A DNA stretch of 64,000 nt, from the NCBI GenBank assembly GCA_022393335.1, contig JAJEKB010021016.1, forward strand, positions 201,493-265,492, written 5' to 3'. Both the position numbers and the translations under genes were made by a program. Below, in pieces: positions 35,999 through 48,194 of the stretch (positions within the stretch are counted from its first letter, which is position 1; each line of letters opens with the position of its first letter). This DNA is from Macrotrachela quadricornifera (taxonomy: Eukaryota; Rotifera; Eurotatoria; Philodinida; Philodinidae). Below the pieces are notes generated by a model. That model was not told the DNA's origin and did no database searches. It worked only from the letters and a program-made list of their open reading frames with translations.

Positions 35999-38900
35999 AT
36001 GGCTAATAGTGGGAGGTAAAAAAAAAGTAACTTTCTATATCTTTTAATCATATACAACTTAGGGCTTCATGGGCAACTTCTTTGGCAATATGTTGTATTT
36101 TCTTAACACTTTTTTTGATTGTTGGAACAATTATTTTGGCATTAATACCTGTTTATTTAACATCAAGAGATATTAATCCAAATACAAATCCACGTAAGTT
36201 AACATTCGATATTATTTTATTAAAATAACTGAATATATTGTTTGTAGAACAAACAACACTTATTGGTGCATATGGTTCAAATTTAGAGAATGGTCGATCA
36301 CTTACATTGTCTCCTTCAAGTCCTGATGGTCGTCAGGTTTAGAATTGTTGTCTTTACCTAATTCTCTTAATTAGTATTTTGTTTTTAATTCAGTTAATTC
36401 AACGTGCTGGTTTACAAAATAGTGGAGTTACTGTACCAGCACGTAGTTTTAGAAATGCAATACCAGCAAATGGAAAAAAGAGACAAGTACTCACTGAGTT
36501 AGTAAAATAAAATCTTTTATTTTATTATCATTTTTTTTTTTTGTATTTTATAGAAATCCTATTTGTGAACAACCAATAACTTTAACAGGAGATATATATT
36601 TGGCACAATTTAATATTCCACAATCATCATTTTGTAGTTCAAGAGACTGTCAAGAACAACGTCTTTCAAATATGCAAGATTCTCTTCGAATGTCGTCTCA
36701 AATATTTTCAGTTGATATGTTCTTTACTAATGGACAGACACAAGCTGTTCAACTAGCATTTTGTGGTTTTTACACTTCAGGTAGATTAAAAATAATCAAA
36801 AACCAATATATATTTTTAGTCATTACAATAAACTTCTATATTTATTTATTGAAAACTTCGTTTTCATTTCATATAAAATTATTCTAATAGAAATTTTATT
36901 CTTTATTTATATAGCCAAGCTTTTTTTTTGTTGTATTATAGATTCTGTGGACGTTCCTACAAATTCAACAACCTCTTCTACATCATCAACAAATGCCATA
37001 ACAACATCAACAAACACCATATCAACGTTAACAAACACTGTACTAACAACAACAACAACAACGACATCAACAAACTGCATTACAGAAACAATAAATTATA
37101 TTTATTTAATGACTTACACTAATATTTTATATCGATTCAGTCCAACAACACTTGATTTAACACAAGTTGGTACAGTAAATTGTTCATCAACTGCTACTAA
37201 TTATTACATTGCTCTCCAAAGTAATGGTATACTTTGGGCATTAGCAGAAGATGGAACATTGTATACATATAATATCAGAACTGCACAATGTATACAAACG
37301 GCATTTGCACGAAATCAAAGTGGTATTAGTCGTTTTAGTATGGCATTTGCTAAGAACGATAATGGTAATGGTGAAACATTATATATTAGCAAACAGAATG
37401 ATGAGGGTCGCGTCTTTGGAACAATTAATTTATCTACACTCACCATCTCAATTATAGGAAATTTTAACGATGGTTTATACGGAGATTTATCAGGTACCAA
37501 TGATGGTAGATTATATGGTTTGTTTGCTGACACAGACTTTATTATTAAAGGAATTAATAAATCAAATGCTCAAATTTTATCACAATTTCTAATCCATCAA
37601 TACCAAAACATAGATGCTTATGCATTTGCACCTTACAATTCAAAATTTTTCTTTTTTCTCTTTGAAAACAACTCAACAACTATACATTTGTCTGATCCAG
37701 CGACAAATACAACCACTGATATAAAAACAGTACCTCAAATGTTCTATACTGCTGCTACTTCCACATGTTTAGCAAATACACCTATCAACATTACAACAAC
37801 AACAGCAGCTGGTACAACAACAACAGCAGCTGGTACAANNNNNNNNNNCAGCAGCTGGTACAACAACAACAGCAGCTGGTACAACAACAACAGCAATTGG
37901 TGTGACAACAACAACAACAACAACAGCAATTGGTATGACAACAACAACAACAACAGCAATTGGTATAACAACAACAACAACAACAACAATTGGTATGACA
38001 ACAACAACAGCAGCTGGTACAACAACAACAGCAATTGGTGTGACAACAACAACAGCAATTGCTGCTACGACCACAACAGTAATTGGTACTACAAACACAA
38101 CAGCAACTGGTGGTACAACAACAACAACAACGACTGCTGTTACAACGAGAAGTGATTGTGCAGCAGAAACTAAAAATTACGTTTATTTTATAAATAATAA
38201 TAGTGTTCTATATCAGTTTACTCCAAAAACTCGTCAAGTGACAAAAGTTGGTACGATTAATTGTTCAGTTTCGGAATCTATTAATTCCATCGCAGTACAG
38301 CGAAATGGATTAATTTGGGTGTTATTAACTAATGGAAAACTCTATACATATAATATTAATACTACACAATGTGTGGAAACACCATTTATGAGAAATCAAA
38401 CAGACATTACGAATTTTACAATGGCATTTGTCAATAACGATGATGATAATGATGAAACATTATACATTAGTAAACAAAATGATGAAGGCGGTGTTTTAGG
38501 TACTATTGATTTAACTACACTTAAGATTTCCATTGTTGGTGATTATTGTGATAGCTCACCTGCTGATTTAGCAGGAACACCTGATGGTCAATTATTTGGC
38601 TTCTTTCATGATCAATCTGACACAATTAAAGAAATTGATAAAACAAATGCTGCAATCTTAAATGAATATCCATTGGAGTCACCAAGTAACAATGATAACA
38701 TAAAGACTCTGACATATTTTCCTTACAATTCAAAATTTTTTATTTTTACTGGCTATAGCGATCATACTAATATAGCTACTTTTGATCCATCAACAAGAAC
38801 TACGACTAGTGAAGCAACTGTGTCTGAAACAAACTTCTTTATTGCTACTGTTTCAACGTGTTTACGTACTACAACTAATGCTTCAATGATGAGTGATTGT

Positions 38901-41162
38901 ATAACAGAAACACAAAATTATGCTTATCTTATCAATGAAAATAATGTTCTATTTCAATTTTCTCCAATGACTCTTCAGTTGCAAGAAATCGGTATGATTA
39001 ATTGTTCAGCATTTGAATCTATTAATTCAATTGCAATTGAACATAATGGAACAATTTGGGTGTTATATAGTGATGGAAATCTCTATATATATGATATTAA
39101 AACTAAAGAATGTAGGGAAACACCATTTATGGCAAATGAAACATGCATTACGAATTTCACTATGGCATTTGTCAAAAATGATGAGGATAATAATGAAACA
39201 TTATACATAAGTAAACTAAACGACGAAGGAGGTCTCTTAGGAACAATTGATTTAATTACATTTGAGGTGTACATTATTGGTAATTATAGTAATGGTTCAC
39301 TTGCTGATTTAACTGGAACACCTGATGGTCGATTATTTGGCTTATTTTATGATTCAATGGATATAATTAAAGAAATTAATAAAACAAATGCTGAAATTAT
39401 ACGGGAATATCCATTAGAAGAAGCAGTTGTTTGCGAAGACATAATATCTTCTTCATTTTTTCCTTATAACTCAAAATTTTTTATTTTTACCGGCTATAAG
39501 GATCGTACTGATATAGGTATATTTGATCCAATGACAAACACTACAACGTATGAAGGAAGCGTTTCTGAAACGAATTTATTTATTGCTGGTATTTCAACAT
39601 GTTTGGATAGTTCAACAAATGTTACAACAACGACAACAATAACAACGACTGCTGTTACAACAAAAACAACATCAACGACTGCTGTTATGCCAGGAAGTAA
39701 CTGTATTGGAGAAACTGAAAAATACGTTTATTTTATAAATAATAATAGTGTTCTATATCAGTTTATTCCAAAAACTCTTCAGCTGACAGAAGTTGGTATG
39801 ATTAATTGTTCAGGTTCTGAATCCATTAATTCATTCGCTGTCCAGCGAAATGGATTAGTTTGGGTGTTATTAACTAATGGAAAACTCTATACATATAATA
39901 TTAATACTACACAATGTGTGGAAACACCATTTATGAGAAATCAAACAGACATTACGGATTTCACTATGGCATTTATCAAAGACGATAATGATAATAATGA
40001 AACACTATACATTAGTAAACAAAACGATGAAGGTGGTATCTTAGGTACTATTGATTTAACTACACTTAAGATTTCCATTGTTGGTAATTATTGTGATGGT
40101 TCATCTGCTGATATAGCGGGAACACCTGATGGTCGATTATTTGGTTTGTTTCATGATCAATACGACTCAATTAAAGAAATTGATAAAACAAATGCGGAAA
40201 TTTTATCTGAGTATCCAGTCGAGTCATCGAGTAACGATGATGATATAGAAACGCTTACATATTTTCCTTATAACTCAAAATTTTTTATTTTTACTGGTTA
40301 TTGCGATCATACTGATATATCTATTTTTGATCCATCAACAAGAATTACAACCTATCAAGCAACTACGTCTGAAACAAACTTATTTATTACTACTGTTTCC
40401 ACATGTTTGCGTACTACAACTAATGCTTCAATGATGAGTGATTGTATAACAGAAACACAAAATTATGCTTATCTTATTAATAAAAATAATGTTCTATTTC
40501 AATTTTCTCCCATGACTCTTCAGTTGGAAGAAGTTGGTATGATTAATTGTTCAGTATTTGAATCTATTAATTCAATCGCGATTGAACATAATGGAACAAT
40601 TTGGGTATTATTAAGTAATAGAAATCTCTATATATATGATATTAAAACTAAAAAATGTATGAACACACCATTTATGTCAAATGAAACATGCATTACGGAT
40701 TTCACTATGGCATTTGTCAAAAACGATGAGGATAATAATGAAACATTATACATAAGTAATCTAAACGACGAAGGAGGTCTCTTAGGAACAATTGATTTAA
40801 TTACATTTGAGGTGTACATTATTGGTAATTATAGTAATGGTTCACTTGCTGATTTAACTGGAACACCTGATGGTCGATTATATGGCTTATTTTATGATTC
40901 AATGGATATAATTAAAGAAATTAATAAAACAAATGCTGAAATTATACGGGAATATCCATTAGAAGAAGCAGTTGTTTGCGAAGACATAATGTCTTCTTCA
41001 TTTTTTCCTTATAACTCAACATTTTTTATTTTTACCGGCTATAAGGATCGTACTGATATAGGTATATTTGATCCAATGACAAACACTACAACGTATGAAG
41101 CAAGTGTATCTCAAACCAATTTATTCATGGCTGCTGTGTCAAGTTGTTTAAAAACAAATTAG
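35999..41162 (+). CDS. Type II membrane protein, mucin-like linkers and five repeat domains
   Basis: Exons 35999-36015, 36063-36193, 36248-36336, 36394-36497, 36554-36780 and 36942-41162 join in phase. A cytoplasmic tail of a few residues precedes one long hydrophobic anchor (residues about 10-37), so the rest faces outside. After a Cys-containing stalk (NPICEQP, FCSSRDC) come five domains of about 225-235 aa, at roughly 37070-37775, 38150-38865, 38890-39605, 39695-40420 and 40435-41150. Each contains an INCS-like block, LYTYNI, MAFxxND, ETLYISKxNDEGG, DGRLFGLF, PYNSKFFIFTGY and a closing STCL. The strand-rich pattern suggests a beta-propeller-like fold. Thr-rich, probably O-glycosylated linkers join domains 1-2 and 3-4. 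An assembly gap of 10 N (37839-37848) lies in the first linker. The total is about 1590 aa. The function is unknown; an adhesive or surface-coat role is a guess. Confidence 0.8.
37793..38127 (+). repeat. Coding minisatellite (Thr/Ala/Gly linker) with assembly gap
   Basis: Repeats built from ACAACAACA runs plus GCAGCTGGT or GCAATTGGT encode TTTTAAGT or TTTTAIGM units in the first linker of the membrane protein. Ten N at 37839-37848 mark an unresolved part. The frames before and after the gap agree only if the true missing length is a multiple of three, so 10 is not the real length. Confidence 0.9.
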
Positions 41163-42525
41163 AATTTTTTAATATTCAAACTAAATTTTTTTTTCGTATA
41201 TTTGGTTTTTAATGTATACATTCTTTATATATATATCGATGTTTTTTTCATATCACAGGTGATGTATTAGATACAAAAACTAACAATGACGAAGTACTTC
41301 ATAATTATAGTGAGATAAATACTGTTTTACATGTATACATATGGCTGCATATTTTTAATTAAATTTGTTATTCTTAGGAATTATTATGGCTAATCAATCA
41401 CTCATTTAAATTTCAGCTTAATTTTGATTGAAAAACAAGGATTAATGAGTGAAGATTATGAAATCACTTTAAAAAATGTTTACTATTCAAGTGTATTCTA
41501 GATGTGCGATATAATATTTGTTGTAATAGAGATCATAGAATAGATTTAAATAATTCGTATATATTTTTACTACTTAAATATCTCGTGAAAAAAGTTGCAT
41601 TGACAGTAAATTCTCATTTTTGTCCAAGTAAAAATAAAATTATTGACAAGGACAAATAACGTCTATGAAAAACAAAAACATATTATTGCATATATGAAGG
41701 TGCACTCTCCTAAATGCATATGATTAAACAAATATGTGAGTCATTATTATAAATTTATGCGTTCTTACTTTTTTCTTTAGAATCGAAATACTTCCTACCT
41801 AAGATAATTATTTAACATAGAAAAAAAGAATGTTCTTTTGTAATTTTTTTTAAATCATGGAGAAATAAAATATAATATATTTTTTTTTGACGAAGTCTGT
41901 ATCACTTATTGATGATGAAATTCATTAAGTAAAGAGATGGTACTTTAATAATGAAAAAAAAATCAAAATAATGCCAAAGAAACATAATTATTGTCTAAAC
42001 AAAATAGCAAAAAATCAAGTATTTGTATAAAAAAACATTCACATATCTTGTGAAACATTCAAGTACGATATTCTGCATTATAAACAAAATATCGTCTCTT
42101 TAAAAGATTAACGAATTTCTTTACATATTTGGGTTATTCAATCATATCCTAGTTTAACGATGGTGTACAAAAAGAATACTGACATAAGAATTGTACTGTA
42201 TAATATTAAAGAATTACCGTTTTCAATAAAATAGTGATGGAGATATGATTATTCTTTTACAATGTTTTTATACTCTTTTCTTATCGAAGACAAATAACAC
42301 GAACATGATTAATAAAAGAAAGAAGAAGTCTTTCGTAATTTATGTTGTTCTTGCGTAAGTTTCTTTCTTATATATATATATTAAGAAATTCTTTTGTTGA
42401 ATTATACATTTAGTTTATAGAATTTAATTTCTTATTCTTTTAATTGTATTATTAAATTTGTACATTTTTTGGTAAGTTATTTCTTATAGATTTAGAAAAA
42501 GTATTAATTATATTATATTTAGAAT
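41163..42525. other. Intergenic, no gene seen
   Basis: AT-rich DNA between the membrane-protein gene and the PARP-like gene. No coding or repeat structure recognised. Confidence 0.45.
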
Positions 42526-43575
42526 ATGATGTTAGCTAATGATTATGATAATTTTGATTATAATTCAAGTCAAAATTCTTCTGAAATTGAATATCAAATT
42601 GATCTATTTGAATCTCGTCAATATTTCAAATGTCGAAAAAATAAACAAAAAATAAAAAAATCTTTATGTTCAATCTCATTAAAAACTCTTAAATCTCAAC
42701 CACTATTAATTAAAAATAAATGTATAAGTTATAAAAAAACACCAAAAGCTGAACAAAAATCATTTCGTTATAATCATTATCCACAAGAAGAAAAAGAAAA
42801 ATTTGAATGTGATGAACAATTTCAAGTATCAAATAAATCAATTTCTATTGAATCAAATCGTTCAAAAGTACTTGAAGATGAACATTTCGAAAATTTTTCA
42901 AATTTTCGTCGTCATTTTTATAATCTAAATCATCAACAAATTAAATCATCTCTTGAAAATTTTCCTTATATTAAAATTACTGATATTCTTATTGCATCAG
43001 TAAATGAATCTGTTCAAAAGAATTTTATGAAAACATTAAATCAAAATAAATCGCGTTTTCCTCAATTAGTTTATCATGGAACAAAATTAAAAAATATCCC
43101 TAGTATTCTTCAATATGGACTTTTAATACCAAATCAAGCACATCCAATCAATGATGAAGCCCCTATTATTGTCTCAGGAAATGGTCAATCATTTGGTACT
43201 GGAATTTATTGTAGTCAAACAGCTATTTATTCTTTATCATATGTTCATATGACTAATACTCTATTAGTATGTGCAGCAATACCAAAACGTAAGAAAGATG
43301 GAAAAATGGAACGTTGTCATGGAAATATATTAGTTTTATCGGATGTAACAAGAATTATACCATTATTTTTAGTTAATTTCAAATATTTAAATCGATCAGG
43401 TATCAATCAACCTTGGTTTAGTGTACAAGAAGAATTAAAAACAGTTAAGGAGACGAATAGGGAAAAATCTGTTGTTATTTCAAGAAAATATTTAAGAAAA
43501 GTACTCTGTTATATGAATGATCAAGTACGAAAGAATAGTCAATATCAAATACGAATGTTTGATTCATTCAACTAA
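42526..43575 (+). CDS. PARP-like ADP-ribosyltransferase domain protein
   Basis: A single exon encodes 349 aa. Residues 1-170 are Lys/Ser/Asn-rich and probably disordered. From about 183 the PARP-type core appears: LVYHGTKLKNI (the conserved HGT), ILQYGLLIPNQ, FGTGIYCSQTAIYSLSY (the conserved GIY-S followed by a Tyr), and a strand with LLVCAAIPKRK. It ends with a PLFLVNFKYLN segment. The His and Tyr that hold NAD in PARPs are visible. The third catalytic residue is not Glu in any position I can align, which suggests mono-ADP-ribosylation, another use of the fold, or loss of activity. It would transfer ADP-ribose from NAD to an unknown intracellular target. The closest resemblance is to small PARP-core proteins of invertebrates, some of which are fused to E2 domains. 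It lies 5.3 kb upstream of the ADP-ribosyltransferase/E2 locus on the same strand. Confidence 0.6.
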   Translation: MMLANDYDNFDYNSSQNSSEIEYQIDLFESRQYFKCRKNKQKIKKSLCSISLKTLKSQPLLIKNKCISYKKTPKAEQKSFRYNHYPQEEKEKFECDEQFQVSNKSISIESNRSKVLEDEHFENFSNFRRHFYNLNHQQIKSSLENFPYIKITDILIASVNESVQKNFMKTLNQNKSRFPQLVYHGTKLKNIPSILQYGLLIPNQAHPINDEAPIIVSGNGQSFGTGIYCSQTAIYSLSYVHMTNTLLVCAAIPKRKKDGKMERCHGNILVLSDVTRIIPLFLVNFKYLNRSGINQPWFSVQEELKTVKETNREKSVVISRKYLRKVLCYMNDQVRKNSQYQIRMFDSFN

Positions 43576-44511
43576 TGTATTTTTTTTTCTGTTATTATTA
43601 TTTTAAATAAAAATTAGAAAAATATCGTTCAATAGGGAAAGTTAAGAACGAAACATTTTATAATCATCAGATATTTTTTCAATCTTTTTTTTATTGCATA
43701 TCATTGACTGGCATTAATGAATATTATAGTATTGAAAATTAAATAGAGTATATATTCGATTTGTCAATATCTGTTGGTTCATGTTGGAGGAAAACAAAAG
43801 AGGAAACGTTGTTAATTTTGTAACATGAAAAGCTCTACAATTTACAGTAAATGATTTATTTTATAGTTCTATCTTTTTGTTTTCAAAACGCACAAAATTT
43901 TGACCGTGCAAAAACAACATTTCCTTTGGATAAAATGAATCTAGTTTTTTTCTTATTCCGCTATTTTATCATTTGATATCTTTGTTTTTTAAAGAAAACA
44001 AAATATCACATTTGATGCAACGTGAAAATCTATGTCGCTAGAATCAGTCAAAAATCGATAGTTCAAGCGTTTTACTCATTCTTTATTAATTTTTCTATAA
44101 AATCAATATAAATAGTGTGAATCCATTGGGTCCGTTGTCTGTAGATTCGAGCTACTATCCTGCGAACAACCATACAATCATTGGCAAGATTACGATTCGG
44201 ACTACAGTGAAGAGAACAGCATTTGAGAGCGTAAGGATATCACTGCGAAGATATGCTAACTCCAAGCCTTACAAAAAAAAGAAACTTCAAGATTGATTGA
44301 CTTGTTTTCTTAGTATACGTCAGCGATTTGTATAAAACGTAAATGGAGGTCCAAAATGTTGATTTCAATTCGAAATATTACTGTTTTAATAAAAATTAAA
44401 AAAAACTTTGAAAAATCAGATTTCAATAAATATTCAAATTCCAGACATCCATCTATATTTGTACTCATTGATATATCATTAAAAATGCGTTTGTAAAAAT
44501 TTACGTATATC
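43576..44511. other. Intergenic, no gene seen
   Basis: AT-rich non-coding sequence following the PARP-like gene. Confidence 0.45.
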
Positions 44512-44513
44512 TA

Positions 44514-45231
44514 CAAGGTATTCCAAAAGTCATCGAGAAAAGTCTTTTCGTATATCTTTATTGTTACATTTAACTCCACCAACAATCTTTTTTAAATGAT
44601 AGGTAGATCTAACAAATTTTTTTTACGAGCGAGTTTCAGAAATATTGTTAAAAGATATCAGCTTTTATCGAGATACAAAAAGTGTCGGGTATTTCTATGG
44701 GTGGTCAACCAAAAAAAAAAAGATTGGTCTTTGAACCTTTTTAACATATTCCATTTTATAGAGTTTTTTTCACTGGTCGTTTTTGTAAAAAAAAGCTTTT
44801 CTGTTATCATCAACAAATAATGGTGCTAGGATCAAAATACGGAAGGATATTACTCCACGGTTCCAGAACAACTTGAAAGTTCTTCCATATTTTGTCCCTA
44901 GCATCGTTATTCATTGATCATAATAGAAAACATTTTTTTGATCAAAATGATCAGTGAAAAAAGCTCTACAAAATGAAATATATTTAAAAAATTTTAAAGA
45001 CCTACCTTTTTTGTGTGATTGATAATTCAGGGAAATATCTGATGAAAAAGGTCACATTCTTCTAAATATGTTGACAATGGTGATTGATTTCAAGTGTATT
45101 AATAAGCTGTTGATTTCTAAAGAAAAACTTGGAACTCTCCTCTATCATTAAAAGAAAGAATTATCTCATGAGGTTAAAAAATGATGAAGATATTCAAGTT
45201 TTTTTCTAAACATGACCTTTGGAACACCTTG
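44514..45231. mobile_element. Tc1/mariner-type palindromic MITE, TA-flanked
   Basis: The 718-bp element is flanked by TA on both sides (44512-44513 and 45232-45233). Ends CAAGGTATTCCAAAAGTCAT and, inverted, CAAGGTGTTCCAAAGGTCAT match closely. The two halves remain recognisably inverted copies toward the middle (44820-44848 against 44879-44915), so the whole element can fold as one hairpin. It has no coding capacity. Confidence 0.8.
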
Positions 45232-45309
45232 TAAAAAAAAGGTTAATTTTTTGTGTTTTCTTATCAAGTCAAATCTAACTAGGGTTCTCTCATCTATTTC
45301 GAGCTTTTA

Positions 45310-45360
45310 TATACTATACTACATTAGATACGATCAGCACGAACAAAGTAGTATAGTATA
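45310..45360. repeat. 13-bp perfect hairpin
   Basis: TATACTATACTAC at 45310-45322 pairs perfectly with GTAGTATAGTATA at 45348-45360 around a 25-base loop. No neighbouring gene or terminator context explains it. Confidence 0.6.
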
Positions 45361-45861
45361 GGTTGATTCTTTTTAATGTTCTGCAGTATTTCTAATCGCA
45401 ACTTTGTATAGAGGAAATCCACAGAACATTCACTTTTTTGGAAATATACATGGCGGTAGACTTATTAGAAGGAATTAATACTTACAGTATATGGAAAACT
45501 ATTTCATATTTCAAAAGATAATGTTTTAGACATATGCAGAAGCCAATCTATAGTGTAAAGACTGCATCCATATTTATTGAAACGATATGAACATTGCTTA
45601 CTTTTTAGTTCTTTAATATCATACAAAAGTTCGTCTGTATTTACAATCTTTAGAAACAAGGTGTTTATTTACATTTTGCTCATACAAATAAAGTTCACAT
45701 GTACATCTTATTTTTGATTTTTATTAAAAACAGAGCCAAGACGAAAGTATTTGTACTTAACTCTTGGTACTTTTCCAGTTGAAAGTAAAAGTACAAGTAT
45801 TCCTGAGATTTGTACTTATACTTTTACTTGGGAAAAGATACTTGATATTTATACTGAAGTA

Positions 45862-47104
45862 TTGGATTGGCAAAAAAGTTTTGTCGTTTTTTTTTTAAAT
45901 TTTCATTTTATTATTTTTCTTTCAAACATCAAACTAGTTTTCAATAATATATGCTCCATCGCTATCTACGACCTGCCGCCAAGGTTTTGATGGAGAAAAA
46001 ATTCCACGTTCGTAAAAGTCCTGAAACTTTTGGCTGAAAAAGTCAGCCAAGTCCGTTTTGAGGTTGCTATCATCATCGAACTTTTTCTCACGCAGGTGAT
46101 TGGAGGGAGATCGAAACAAGTGATAATCCGTAGGAGCACAATCTAGAGAGTAACGTGGATGGAGAATGGTGACTCATCCTAGCTTCAATAATTTTTTGCG
46201 GGTCGATTTTGTAACGTGGAACCTTGCTTTATCATATAAAAAGTAAATCCGATCTTGCTTGCTCTTGAGTTTTTGTGCAACACGATTCAGTTGCTGACAG
46301 TGGAGATCGGCGGTGATGGTACATCTATTCGGTAGTAGTTTCCAATAGATAATTCCTTTAACACTTCATTAGACACTCAACATCACTTTCTTCGAATGGA
46401 GATCGTTTTTCAGTGTTATTGTGCCCGTTTGATAAACGCTAAGCCATTGACGTTTGCATGTATAATTAATATACAACATCCATTTTTCATCGTCAGTAAT
46501 GAGATTGCGAAGCCATTTGTAGTTACGATCACATGCAGTAAATCTATACAAACATCAAGTCAGTATTGAAACTGATGGACCGATAATTCATGTGGTATCC
46601 AAACCCCCTATTTCCACGTCTTTCCTAATTCGTTCAGATATGTTTCCACCGTGGTATGAAAGCATCAGAGTTGCTCTGCTAAACAGCGTGTCGTCAACCG
46701 AAGATCATCTTCAATGAGTTGTTTCGATCGGTTCAAATCCACGTCGACTAGTCTTTCAGAGCGAGATGAATCGTCCAATTCAAAACTCCCATTGTTGTTA
46801 AACCAATTGAACCAACGTTGTGCCGTACGTGTGGAGACAATATCCTGACCCATTGCACCGCAAATGTTGTCTGTTGCTTCTGTTGTTATATGATCCAGAA
46901 GGAATTCATGAAGTACGAGCACTCGAACCTCTTTTCGAGAGAGATTCATTTCTGTTTCACGATCGACATTCATATCGATAACTGTTATATCGTTCGATAT
47001 CTATCTACACTCCCTATATATCCTTCATATATAAACTTCCAGAATATTCTCGAACGTTCTATGAAAATTTTTAAAAAAATGACAAAACTTTCTTGCCAAC
47101 CCAA
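45862..47104 (-). mobile_element. Inactivated mariner transposon (D,D34D)
   Basis: The 1243-bp element is flanked by TA and bounded by the classic mariner ends TTGGATTGGCAAAAAAGT and, inverted, TTGGGTTGGCAAGAAAGT. On the minus strand the transposase can be followed from about 46973. A helix-turn-helix region contains STRTAQRWF and LTTRCLAEQL. The catalytic region has TDDEKW, YDKARFH and APTDYHLF, with 34 residues between the second and third Asp. Stops interrupt it, including one after AEQL at 46665 and a TGA where a Trp is usual after KLLKLG. All three catalytic Asp codons survive, but the gene is dead. Confidence 0.9.
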
Positions 47105-47326
47105 TATTACCCCAGTCAGAGCAAGAACGGTAACAAGTCATGGCAACTTGTCTCACCACTGCCTCATGTAATTACTATTATTATGAACCAAATATTAGAT
47201 CTTTAGTAACAATATAATTGGAGTTCCTTTGTTATTTTATGTTAAATTCAAAATAACTTTTAAGTAATCTGATGAGTCTCTTGAGCAAGGACGACAAGCG
47301 GTCATAGCAGCTCATCACAGAACACC

Positions 47327-48000
47327 TAAAAAATCTCATCAACAGTACATTTTCAAGCGGTGCTTCTATAAGATTTTTATATAGGGTTCAGTGAGATCTA
47401 TCATCCATCTGTAAGGCATACTGTTGTATCTGCTTTTGCTCAAAAGAAAACCACAGAGTCTTGCCAAAGGAGGCCCTTGCTTTCGTTTATTCTATTCAAT
47501 CAATAACTTATGAAGGAAACATTCGATGATTTTATGCGCAATAGATTATTTTCTCTTCGTAAGATTCTATTTCCACTGGTGCATGACAGATGTATTGATC
47601 TATTACAGTTTCAGAGATCGGCGATTCCAGAAGTCCTTAAAAGTCACATCAATAATACATTTTCAAGTGATGCTCGTTTAGGCGTTTCTAGAGTTCAATG
47701 AGATCTATCATTCGTCTATAGGGCATCGTACTGTATCTTTTTTCGTTCAAAATAAAAACCACAGAGTCCTGACAAAGAAGCTCCTTGTATTTGTTCATGT
47801 AGTTCGATTAATAATTTATGAAAGAAGAATCGGATGGCTTTATGAGCAATAGATTATTCTCTCTGCGTAAGATTCTCTATCCATTGGTGTATAATCCAAC
47901 AATGCATCTACAAGAGGTCATGAGTGCGTTACTTATTAGATACATTAAAGAAGTCGATAAGGATATGTTTTCAGTTGTTCATTCAAAAGCCTTGGATACT
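47327..48000 (+). repeat. Tandem repeat, period 308 bp, about 2.2 units
   Basis: Blocks such as TTATGAA(G/A)GAA, ATAGATTATT(T/C)TCTCT and CCACAGAGTC recur at a 308-bp spacing (for example 47509 and 47817), with a partial unit to the left. Short frames in each unit (47510-47701 and 47818-48012) begin at the same position but have different ends, so a conserved protein is doubtful. Confidence 0.7.
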
Positions 48001-48077
48001 TATCATTATTAGTATATTTCCTATTGTATTTATAGAGATGAAGACTGTACGCTAGAGACATCTGTAATAGGATAGGT

Positions 48078-48194
48078 CATTCACAAAAGAGATATCTATG
48101 ATAGAATGGATCACCCACAAAAGAGATATCTATGATAGAATGGGTCACCCACAAAAGAGATATCTATGATAGGATGGGGCGCCTATAAAAGAGA
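48078..48194 (+). repeat. 34-bp minisatellite, about 3.5 units
   Basis: Units of CACAAAAGAGATATCTATGA and following bases repeat every 34 bp from 48082, 48116 and 48150, decaying near 48184. They directly follow the 308-bp repeats. An AATAAA-containing T-rich tail follows at about 48220. Confidence 0.8.

Noticed and set aside
37744..38098. Leu- and Val-rich minus-strand frames
   Set aside because: They are antisense shadows of the Thr-coding minisatellite.
45720..45861. TACTTTTACTT-rich stretch left of the mariner as a further hAT element
   Set aside because: Suggestive words but no paired ends or target duplication could be defined.
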